Origin: Yamagishiella unicocca
Taxonomy: Eukaryota; Chlorophyta; Chlorophyceae; Chlamydomonadales; Volvocaceae
Assembly (NCBI GenBank): GCA_003116995.1
Contig: BDSL01000144.1
Span: forward strand, 62,001 to 126,000
Length of the DNA: 64,000 bases
Reading direction: 5' to 3'
A model generated the notes under the pieces. It ran no database searches, was not told where the DNA came from, and worked only from the letters and a program-made list of their open reading frames with translations. Positions 54,901 through 64,000 of this stretch are shown in pieces. How positions within the stretch are numbered: position 1 is the first letter of the stretch; each line of letters opens with the position of its first letter. The translations under genes and the position numbers were made by a program.

Positions 54901-55641
54901 CAGCAGCAAGCGCTGCAGCACCAGCAGCAGCAGCAAGCGCTGCAGCAGCACCAGCAACACCAGCAGCAACGCCAGCAGCAACAGCATGCGCTGCAGCATG
55001 CGCTGCAGCAGCAACAACAACAACAACAACAGCAACAGCAGCAACAGCAGCAACAGCAGCAACAGCAGCAACAGCAGCAACAGCAGCAGCAACAGCAGCC
55101 GAAGCTGCTGCAGAAACCGCAGCAGCAACAGCAGACAGTGCTGCTGCAGCCGCAGCACCAGCAGCAAGCGCTGCAGCAGCAAGCGCTGCAGCAGCAAGCG
55201 CTGCAACAGCAACAGCAGCACCAACAGCAGCAGCACCAACAGCAGCAGCACCACCAACAGCAACTGCTGGAGCAGCAATCGTTGCATCGGCGGCAGCAAC
55301 TGCTGCATGAGCAGCAGCTTCAGCAGCTGCACCAGCAGCAACAGCCGCTGCAACAGCAGCAACAGCCGCTGCAACAGCAGCAACAGCCGCTGCAACAGCA
55401 GCAACAGCCGCTGCAACAGCAGCAACAGCAGCAACAGCAGCAGCCGCAGCCGCACTACCATCAACAGCGTTCGCAACCGCAAGGCCAGCAGCAAGAGGAG
55501 CCAGAATACCAACAGCAGCAAAAGCAACAGTTCCAACAGCAGCTCCAGCAGCAACAGTACGAACACCATCGGCAATACCAACGGCAACACCAACAGCAAC
55601 ACCAGCAGCACCAGCGGCAACAACAACAGCAGCAGGAATGA
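51913..55641 (+). CDS. Glutamine-rich protein, function unknown
   Basis: Best model: exon 51913-53253, strong donor CAG before GTAGGT, acceptor at 53769, exon 53770-55641, giving about 1070 residues. The first part is Ala/Ser/Pro/Gly-rich with few ordered stretches (YQSLADAVANARGAARPLP, TFDWQLPDPRSPLDPLDPAA, MRQFEARMFRICQ). The second begins EAWTTGSRPLRRVATTAAVL, has a basic patch VGERKRSRPLEEH, and then runs for about 420 residues as polyglutamine broken by ALQ, APPLQLQ, EALQQH and PLQ blocks. Such Q-rich chains are common in transcriptional and RNA-granule proteins, but no DNA- or RNA-binding domain is visible. An alternative second exon from 53397 would instead add VWLVREKEGSSCQLKLPGPF and stop at about 53475, leaving the Q-rich part as a separate gene. 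No upstream exon was sought with confidence. Confidence 0.55.
53254..53347. repeat. GGGGCTAGCT repeat after the donor of the Q-rich gene
   Basis: Tandem CAGGTAGGGGCTAGCTGGGG-type units start at the donor itself, so the CAG/GTAGG junction is repeated about three times. Confidence 0.85.
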
Positions 55642-58600
55642 AACACGAACTGGCTACTGCTGCCGTGATTGTATTCGGCTGTTGCAGCTAGCTAGCCTGG
55701 GTTGTAGGGACGGGCGGGTGGACGGAATGAAGGGGCTGGGAACTACTGGTCGCTCGATCGCTCGCTAGATCCATGCTATGTTGGGTCGGCGAATGCTGAC
55801 GCCATACGTGTTTGCGGGGGTGCGTCGTCAGCAGCAGCGTAGCAGCTGGGTATGTCGCGAAGGGACCTTACGTTTTTTACATATGTAGGAGCACGGCTTT
55901 CGATCATTGGCGGCGATCGAGCAGCAGCAGTGGGCTGCGCTAGCTGTGGGTGGACTACGACTCGACTGTCAATAATAACCGCTGCTGCGTTATCGTGAAG
56001 CGAGGGGGGGGAGGCGAGAAGTTTGTTGACACAACCCTTGGGGGGCCGGGGTGGCCTTGTGCGTTGAATGCATGCAACATGCAATTAAAGCCAGCACGCC
56101 CGCCCGACACTGGTCCATGTCGGCCGCAGCAGCCAGCAGCGAGCCAGGGCGGTGGCAGCTAGCGGGGCCGTTTATTTGTAGTTACCGCCGCGTCCTTGCT
56201 TCCTGTCGATATTCAGAGTTGAGGGGAATGGGCGGGACAGAATCTCGACACTTCCTTCCTTGGGACGGCCGAGCGAGGGCAGCCAGCAGGACGGGTACGT
56301 TACACTACTACTCGATCGTAGCGAGTACTCGCTCTGGGGCGGCGGGGATAACTACTGCTGTCTTGAGGGTGCGTGGCTGGTTTACGGCGGCTGCTGCGCC
56401 CATGACCAGCTAGCGCAACGTACGGATGTCGGCTGCAGAAGCCCCAATGGAAATTGAACGATCTGCTGGCTGGGCATGCTTGGGAGGTCGTCAAGTATGG
56501 TGTGCAACGGAGTACGTACGACCAACTAACTAACGTACGTACGGCGGCAACGGCGTCGAGTGTGGCGGCAGCCTGTATGCATGTGCAGCTGCTGAGGCAC
56601 ACGTGCGGCAAGCTGCTGCCATTATTGATTGGCAGGTAGCGTTGGCTGAATGAACATTATTATTATAACACACACACCGAACGGCTTGCGAAGTTCCGTG
56701 GAGTTCGCGGCTCATCAGCGGTAAATTGGCGCGTTACTAAGGTGGCACTTTGGAAATGGTCGGTTGTGCAGCAGCAGGGAAGGAGAGGTTGCAGAATGGG
56801 CACCGGCGCGCGGCGTCCTATTTGGCAAGTTGCGGAGCCGCGTATATGTGATTGGCATGATTATTGGTATCTTTCACAGTTGCTCATGTTTTCTCACTGT
56901 ATCTAAGTAGATAAGGACACAGTTGCTCATGTTTGTTACTGTACTTAAGTAGATACATACGGACGCCGCCGTGAGCCACCGACCATATTGGGTTTCCCCA
57001 TCCACCGCCGGCCTTCCGCGGAAGTTTTGTTGGCTATCGCTAGCCGTGACGCTGAGGAGGCATTCTGAGGTAGGTCCGGGATGAGTTTCCGGCTTTTAGG
57101 TGTCCTATCTAATTTGCGCTCATTGGCACTCTATCTATATACCCTGCCTCCTAACTGCTTGCGTGCCTTTTTAGGTTGTGTTTATTTGTTGGCACCTGTG
57201 GAAGTTGAAGATGCAGGAGACGGAAAACGACGGAAAGCCAGCGGCAGAGGAATCGAGGTTAGATAGGTTCCTCGGTTTTGCTGCTGATTATTATTAGGCA
57301 CGCAGGAGCTGCTGCTATCCAGCTACGTACGTTAGGTAGCTAGCTGTACGTACGCATACGTGGGGCGGGACCAGCAGCAGCACGCACGGTCAGCCGCCGC
57401 ACATGCATGCGCGCGGTGTCCTAAGTAAGCGATATGCTTGTTGCTCGCAATCGTCATGATACGATTGTTGCATGCTGGGCAGGCGGGACGGTTGGGCTTG
57501 TGGACCACAAGTTGTGGTGCTTGCTTGACGGAGGTGGCGGGCCCCGCCCGGTGCTAGCTGTTGCTGCTGGTTAGCCACGTAGGCAACGCAAACACACAAT
57601 CCGCACTACGTATGTAGGGCTCGTGTTGGTGAGTCTATGTACGGCTGTATGTCTGCTGCAGCTGCGTGACCGTTGCGCATGCACATACACGCCTCGTCAC
57701 GCACCTGAATGCTGCTGCCCGGAAAGTAGTGCGTGTCACGTGGTTGGAGCAGTTCGTGCACGTCGTGGCGTACGTGCGTGTTTTCATTCGTGGCTGCTGC
57801 TGGTTCCTTAGTGCACGTACGTCCCCTCTAGTGATAGCGTGCGTGTCGCGTTTATTATTTTCGTGCGTGGTGGCTGGCTGGCTGGTTCGTACGTTGGTGC
57901 GTGTACGTTGTCGCCGCTGCCATGGCGTGCGTGTTTCCATTCGTGGGTGCGTGCTGGTTCGTTAGCGTATGTGCGTGGGTGCATTGCGGCAGGGGGCTAC
58001 TGCACTACTTCACCTTACTATTGCTACCAGCAGATGGAGCTCTAGTAAGCTGAGACGACGTATGTGCGTACGTGCGTGCTGTGTGGCGCCACCCCGGCTG
58101 CTGTCTATTGGGAGTGACTTGTTTTCGAAAAATCAAAATTATTACTACATAACGAAGCGCCGATGGCGGTGCGTGATGGATGGTACCGGTAGTGGTGGTG
58201 GCGGGTTAATAATAAGACGCAGGAATGTTTATTAACCAAGCAAATTGGCACTAACCATCACGATAAGCACTCAGAGTCAACTACCTCTTGCGTAGTTGTA
58301 TTGTTAAGTACCGGTACTACTCGTGCACCAGGCAGCAGGGTATGAAGATAGAGGTAGCTATTCAGTTGCCAGGATCGGACCTGATGTACGGTCGGTGGTA
58401 GTGAGAACTACGTACCGGTTAGAGTAAGAGCGAGCCATCTTAGAGACACGCAGCAAGCCCAGGCAAGCCCGGCGTTGTACACGCACACAGTTCCACACAG
58501 ATCCTACCTCGCTCCAGGCAGGCCCCCTGCCTCATATAGAGCCATAACCTCCAACCGATGAAACATCAGCGGCGGGACGCGACCACACAGGTCCACTAGG

Positions 58601-58654
58601 GTCCACTACCAGTAGCCGAAACTACCATTATACATGGCATTTATTACGTACTAT
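55642..58654. other. Gene-poor region after the Q-rich gene
   Basis: Lower GC and many TACGTACG-like words. Small local duplications include ACAGTTGCTCATGTT twice (about 56877 and 56921) and TTCATTCGTGG/TTCCATTCGTGG blocks near 57783 and 57935. Short open readings lack domains. Confidence 0.5.
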
Positions 58655-60395
58655 CTATAGCCGTATTATTATCGGCTTGCCTAGCTAGCCTAGCACCAAG
58701 GAAAGGATTGTCAAGGATTGGGGAGTAGTAGTAGCGTGCTGCTGGAGTCGGCAAAAAACGGTGACTGCGATGGGCCTTACACTACTGCAGGAGCTGGAGA
58801 TGCTCTCGGCAGCACACAGAAGACGGACCAGCGCCCTCTGGCGCGGTCCGTTCTGACGCACGGACAGGTGCCCGTAGGCGCAGCAGGAAACCAAGCGCTC
58901 GAAAGCGCAGTCCAGCGCGGCCACACTACTGGCACGGCGGAAAAACAACACGCGGAACGAAAACACCTAACACGCGCGCTGCGCCCTAAGCGCCTTGACA
59001 TAAAAATGCCCCCAAAGGGCAAACCCGAAAAATGTGCCAGCGGCACATACAACACACCCAAGCCTCCTCGACCGGGGTTTGTCAGGGTCGCCGGGAAACT
59101 CCTAACACAGACAGACTGGCTATATACGCCGCGCTGACAACGCTGACATATTTGCGCTATAAGGGCGCCTGCTCCGTCGGTCTACTGTCCTGTTGTGCTG
59201 TCGTTTTTCGAGCGAAACCGACCTGTGTCGGGGGGATGTCGACGCGGGAACACTAGGGCGGGCGGGGGAAAGAGGAGAGAGCAATAAAGAGCTCCAATGT
59301 GAGGGCAAAATGCCGAACTATTGAGCAGGTAACGAATACATACAAAGAGTCTGATTTATGGCAAGCCGTACGGCTGCCTACATAACCTAACTTAGAAGCT
59401 GTAGTCGCTTCTCTCCTGCCACAATTATGTACTATAGCCGTATTATTACGTATCGGCTTGCCGTGCCTAGCTAGCCTAGCACCAAGGAAAGGTAGGATTG
59501 TCAAGGATTGGGGAGCGGCGTGCTGAAGTCAGCAAAAAACGGTGACTGCGATATATGGGCCTTACACTACTGCAGACCCGAAGAGATAGCAGGAGCTAGC
59601 CTCAAAAAGGGGGGAAGTTCCCGCGTCGTCGTACTGCACCTTAAGACGTGTACTGCTAGTCGGCTTCGCGTACACCCATGTGTTTGTAGCCAGCAGCCAA
59701 GCGTGAAGATGCATGTAGTCCTCGGGAGAAATAAAACGGCTGTGCACCCGGCGGCAAAAACCTAGGCAGTTGATTCTGTGGTGTTACAGCGGGCGTCGCC
59801 GAGCTGAGCATGCAGCGTAGGCAGGCAAGCGGCCACCAGGCGCCGGCGGTCCTCTCGAGCAGTGGTCATACATGATACAGTAGCTAGCTCCCCGCGCGTA
59901 ACATACAGCGCGATCGACGAAATCACATGCATCTCGCAACCGCGAACAGAGTGCGTGACAGACCAGGCCCAATAATCAACAAAGTAAGGTGGCAACGACC
60001 GCTGGGCCTCCACGTCCACGTGCGCGTCCTAGTGGCACGACTACTTGCTGTCGGTCAGGTAGCTTAGGGGCCTATCTAACGGCGCCGTGTTCCTGTGGCC
60101 AAATAGCCGTGCAAAACACGGAGGAACAGGCGGGCGCCAGAGCTACGTATGTACAGCGGGGGTCAACTGATGGGGTAGGTGCGAAGGTAGATTTAAACGA
60201 AGTTCGCGCGTGCCGAAGTGAGCCGTACCGCCGAAGCTGCGGCCGTACGGGCCGCTCCTGCTATGCTGCTGCCCCCGACGAACCGGGCCGAACCCCTACT
60301 GGTGCCTTATTAGTCTTCTTCCTGGTCATAATGCATGGTCAAGCGACGCGCGACGACCGTAGGCCTTCTTGATGGCTGCCTCGATGGCGGTCTTT

Positions 60396-60458
60396 GTTGT
60401 AATCGTTACAGTGGGCTCCAGACCTTAAAAGGTAGAGCCATCGGGCGCATCGCCTGAC
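60396..60458. repeat. Hairpin repeat family D, distant copy
   Basis: TTACAGTGGGCTCCAGACCT, then TAAAAGGTAGAGCC, then ATCGGGCGCATCGCCTGAC. GGCTC/GAGCC and ACCTT/AAGGT pair. It lies about 29 kb from the copies in the ABM gene. Confidence 0.82.
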
Positions 60459-60915
60459 ACTGAAAAAGACAAGGAAAAAGACAAGGGCGGTCTTGTCTAT
60501 TATTGTATGTGTCAGGGTCGAACCCGTCCTTCGTGAAGCAAGGCTGTTGTATGTGCCACAGCTCGTAGGCTGCTTGACGCGCCTTATCAGCAGAGTGCGC
60601 ATCATAACGGCCGCTGCGGTGTTGTCACCAACCTCGACCGATTCTTGGCCGGCTTCCGCACGGCAAGAAGGAGGGTACCTTGGTCGACGGAGCTGTCTGT
60701 GCTGCTCTTGCAGCGTCGTACGTGTGGCGTTGAGTGTCAATAATGGCCAGCCAGGACGGAGGCGGACGCGGGCGGACATGCGTGAGCTTTTGGCGACGGT
60801 CTGCTGGCGTGGTGTCGTCGTCGATGACAATGGAGGTAGTGGGGATGGGCCTACTCGTGGGCTTTCCAGCGTTGCGGGCGGCGGCGGGGGGGGGCGGTTG
60901 TTCAGGGTTGCTTGC

Positions 60916-61101
60916 TTAGCTTGACGTTGTCTGGATGGCGCGCGCGCCCGAGCGACCACGCGCAGACTGGGGACGTGGACGAGTAAACGCTGCACGCACG
61001 ATGTCGCGCATTGCAGCCAACCTGGCTGCCTCTTGCGCGTCCTGTTGTGGCTGTTGCGCTGGCTGATGCTGGTGCGTGGGCTGCAGGCTGCTCGGCTTCA
61101 T
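60916..61101 (-). CDS. Small Gln/Ala/Arg-rich reading frame, doubtful
   Basis: An ATG-initiated 61-residue frame (MKPSSLQPTHQHQPAQQPQQ, later AARLAAMRDIVRAAFTRPRP). The codon pattern looks more protein-like than its surroundings, and other stretches downstream on the same strand (for example RQAAYELWHIQQPCF near 60560) also look coding but in other frames. It may be a decayed or spliced gene of a repeat element sitting between the duplicated blocks. No family recognised. Confidence 0.25.
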   Translation of the reverse strand: MKPSSLQPTHQHQPAQQPQQDAQEAARLAAMRDIVRAAFTRPRPQSARGRSGARAIQTTSS

Positions 61102-61490
61102 GCATGCCGTGTGGCTGCGCGAATCTTCTGTCGTTTACACGATTTCATACAGTTGTCGTGTATATTTTTGAAAACTATACTAAAAAAGGAATGAATAAAG
61201 TTTGAAGAGGATGACGACAGAGGAAAAAGAATGCATGTGCTTGCGTAGATAGCGTGGGTGGCTGCGTGGTCTTCTTGAGAGGAAACACTTGGCTGTTGAC
61301 GGTAAGGCTTGAGTAGAGAGCAATAAAGAGCTCCAATAATGAAGGCAGAATGCCGAACTATTGAGCAGGTAACGAATAAATACAAAGAGTCTGACCCGGT
61401 GATCGGGTCAGTATGGCAAGCCGTACGGCTGCCGTACGTAACCTAACTTAGAAGCTGTAGTCGCTTCTCTCCTGCCGCTCCTAAGTACAA

Positions 61491-63120
61491 ATTCCGACAC
61501 ACAGTCAGCTAGCGCCCGGTTGCCGGACGGAGCACGCACCCGTTGCACTCCACACATACAGCAGCAGGAGTAGTGACGTTAGTTCACGCCACACAGCAGG
61601 CGTACGCGTAACTCTATCTGCACCGCGCTACACAGGCGTGATACAACATAATATAACCTGCGTGCAGCAGCTGCTTGTAACACGGGTTGGAAAAGTCTGC
61701 TGCACTACGCACCAGCATGCAGCAGCCCATATGGCAGCAGTAAATTGGTAACCCATCCAAAGTACAATATCCACCTATCTAACGTTGACCACGCAGCAGG
61801 CGGGTGTCACAGCCTAGGTACGTGCCCATCCACGCGCACGCAGCGTACTTACTTAGGTACACACTCAGGGCTGTTTGCTTTGGTCTCGACGCATACGTAC
61901 ATGCAGCCCCGAGCCAGCCATCCATAGATCAAAACTACCTGCCTTCCACATGCATGTAATAAATATATATATATATATACGTACACATGCATATCGACCG
62001 CAATAACCGTAACTCCATCCAGCAGAAACTACCGCTGCTGCTGGTGGTGGATCAGAAGGTAGCTAGGGTGGACCAATCACCGCGCCTACCTTACTTCCGT
62101 CTTTGCAAAGCAATTGCTTTCGTCATTCGATCCATTGGATTATTAGCTAGCCGAATAACCGAGCTTAATTAGGTATATATTACGTAGGTGAAACAGCCAT
62201 CCGGGGGCGGGGCATGCGTGCGTGCATCGGATGGAGATTGGTGGCGCTCTCTAATAATTCCTTACGCGCCGCCGCCGCCTGTTGTACAGCCATTATTATA
62301 TTAATCGATCGGAGGAATCCAGCAGTGACGGGAGAGACGACGGCGCCACGCTCCTTGGCACATCCCGCCGCGCCTGCTCCGAGAACCTGCTGTAGCGCAG
62401 CACGCAGGATCACGCCATGTTGAAGTAGACGCCGAAGTCGCCAGGCTGGTGCCTCGCGCGGGCAGGCCACAGCAGGCGGGCAAACATGCGTGCATCCGCG
62501 CAGTACGTAATTTTACACTCGAGTCAAATAATTCATCTTACGTGCGTTCGTAACGTACAGCAGCAGCCATGCATGCATTCATCTCCCTGAAAAGGCACGT
62601 GTGCCCCGCCGTCACATTGGCAGGTACGTACGTAGGCGAGGGTCTTGCCTCCAGCAGTAGCTAGATAGTGATCGCGCGGCGGCGACGACATACAGTGCTG
62701 CTTTCCCGCCGGTCTCGCTCATCATACATCGTACGCGTAACAGCAGCAGCAGCGCTCCGTCGCTAGTGGATAGCTAGACGAAGAACGTAAGAAGATTGCG
62801 TGCATCAAGTAGGAACATCAACTACTTTGCTCCGTGGTCCCTACCTACGTATCAACGAACATGCACGCAATGGCCAAGTTACGTACTTACAAACAACTAA
62901 CGAAATAACAACCACGCACCCGCGCGCCGAGCGATGCGTCCCTAGCTACCTTCGCTGGAACGCCTCTATCTACCTCCTACAAAAATGCATCCCATTTACC
63001 ACAAATAAAGGACCAACAACGAACCCAAAGCAACTAACAAGTAAGCATGGGAAAGGGAATCAACTTATTAAAGCGCGTATCGCCAAGCAAGTAAGCAAAC
63101 CAACCTGCTGCGGTGCACAC
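61491..63120. other. Gene-poor region, possible 3' exons of the WD40 gene
   Basis: Includes a short TA run at about 61962-61978 and many TACGTA words. On the minus strand near 62417-62453 a short reading PGDFGVYFNMA ends in a stop after a possible acceptor; it could be the last exon of the WD40 gene, but no connecting exons were found. Confidence 0.35.
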
Positions 63121-63448
63121 CATCCCGCCAGCAGCGCCAAATAAACTGGCCATTCCCGCCGCCGCCGATGCCGCTACTGTAGCTCCCGCCGCTGCCGCTG
63201 CCGCTGGGGCCGTCTGGTGTGGCACCTCCACCGCTGCTGCTAGCCGTCGCCAGCACCACGGTGTTGAGCGGATCCGTCGCTCCGGTCGTGAGCGTCACCG
63301 CCGCCGCATGCGCACCGCCTCGCATGCGCACGTCCCACACCTTGACGTCGCCCGAGCGCGAGGACGTCGCAAAGAGGCTCGGCTGCCGCCAGGCGGGCGG
63401 CGGAGGCGCAATCTCCGTAATGTCGTACAGGTGCCCGAGCAGGCGCTG
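63121..63448 (-). CDS. WD40-repeat protein, one exon of a partial gene
   Basis: On the minus strand, from an acceptor at 63449 (the in-frame codon before it is TAG, so splicing is required), the reading is QRLLGHLYDITEIAPPPPAW, then SLFATSSRSGDVKVWDVRMR, then TDPLNTVVLATASSS, then a Gly/Ser-rich stretch and NGQFIWRCW. GH about 35 residues before VWD, preceded by FATSSRSGDVK, is a WD40 blade, and the following LATASSS starts the next. The donor is probably at 63121 (GTGTGC). The earlier exons should lie towards or beyond the right edge, the later ones to the left. Function cannot be assigned from one blade. Confidence 0.6.
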
Positions 63449-64000
63449 CTACGCTTGACTCGCTGCTGTGCGTCTCCACGCACAGCATCCACGCAGGTCG
63501 CATGTCACCACGCACGCACGTACGCACGCACGCACGCACGATGTTGCCGCGGCGCCCAGCCAGCGCCGCGCGCCGCCGACAGCGTCGTCGGCGCCACGCA
63601 CGCACCGCCGAAGTCCATCCGTCGCCTCGCTCGTCCAGCAGCAGGCAGTTAGCTAGGTAGGCAGGTTGACTGGATCATATCGCTACATACAGTCCATCCT
63701 CCCGCCCGGCCAGAGCGCGCTGCAAGCAGGCCGGCGACGCGTGGCGGATGCATGGAGGGGTCTCCCCTGTACGACGATGGCACCGGTAGATAGCTGGGAT
63801 GGGCCACGACGACGTGCGTGAGGGAACAGATAGATTCGCTCTCGCTCCCGCCGCTCGGCCGCGCGGATGTTCATGTATGCATCAACGCGGTGCCGGCTGT
63901 CCCCAGCAGCCACGTACGGTCTCCATCCGGATCGATCCGGCATCACCTTACTTCGATTCGATGCCATCTATGTACGCACGTATCTGTTGCTAGATAGCTG
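63449..64000. other. Right edge, likely intron or upstream part of the WD40 gene
   Basis: Contains an ACGC(A) dinucleotide-like run near 63500-63540. No exon could be supported. Confidence 0.35.

Larger units (their letters stand above)
58655..61490. repeat. Interspersed duplicated blocks, possible mobile-element remnants
   Basis: Block 1 (about 58655-58795) recurs at about 59430-59580, sharing CTAGCCTAGCACCAAGGAAA and GCAAAAAACGGTGACTGCGA. Block 2 (about 59275-59425) recurs at about 61312-61480, sharing GCAATAAAGAGCTCCAAT and TGCCGAACTATTGAGCAGGT. All copies are in direct orientation. The pattern fits two copies of a short element, the second enlarged by an insertion. No terminal repeats or transposase were identified. 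Confidence 0.7.

Noticed and set aside
58718..59137. 139-residue plus-strand reading in duplicated block 1
   Set aside because: It begins at TTG, has no recognisable domain and crosses a repeat boundary.
60500..60520. GGTCGAACCC as a tRNA T-arm
   Set aside because: No matching acceptor, D or anticodon arm could be found at the right spacing on either strand.

Overview
This window is nuclear DNA of a volvocine green alga (Chlamydomonas/Volvox relatives). The signs are GC-rich coding sequence, many short exons with GTG-type donors, introns packed with minisatellites, long Gln/Gly/Ala tracts inside proteins, and gene content typical of a flagellate alga. The species cannot be fixed from sequence alone. 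Gene models were built by hand from donor/acceptor sites, reading phase and recalled family motifs; no alignment or transcript data were available.

Layout. 1145-15309 (minus): a 16-exon, about 2341-residue class III guanylate cyclase whose PAS domain appears to be interrupted by about 1500 low-complexity residues. 16568-19060 (minus): mitochondrial ribosomal protein mL45. 19443-25869 (plus): tubulin polyglutamylase of the TTLL1 type, head-to-head with mL45. 27934-32251 (plus): a secreted protein with two ABM-like alpha/beta-barrel repeats. 33733-38198 (minus): an ankyrin/coiled-coil protein. 38725-41961 (plus): ribulose-phosphate 3-epimerase, head-to-head with the ankyrin gene. 42643-48566 (plus): a secretory serine carboxypeptidase (S10) with its catalytic triad intact. 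51913-55641 (plus): a very glutamine-rich protein of unknown function. 55642-63120: mostly gene-free and repeat-bearing. 63121-63448 (minus): a WD40 exon of a gene seen only in part.

Every multi-exon model except the Q-rich gene and the WD40 fragment closes in a single frame from ATG to stop, which is strong internal support. The genes are not an operon. Two of them (the TTLL1 polyglutamylase and, more loosely, the PAS-cyclase) fit ciliary or signalling biology; the others are housekeeping or secretory.

The most unusual feature is in the introns. In three genes the end of an exon, together with its 5' splice site, is tandemly copied into the following intron (ankyrin gene, epimerase, ABM gene). 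Weaker, donor-only versions occur in two more genes. Several short dispersed repeat families, one of them a hairpin with compensatory changes, recur in introns of different genes in both orientations.
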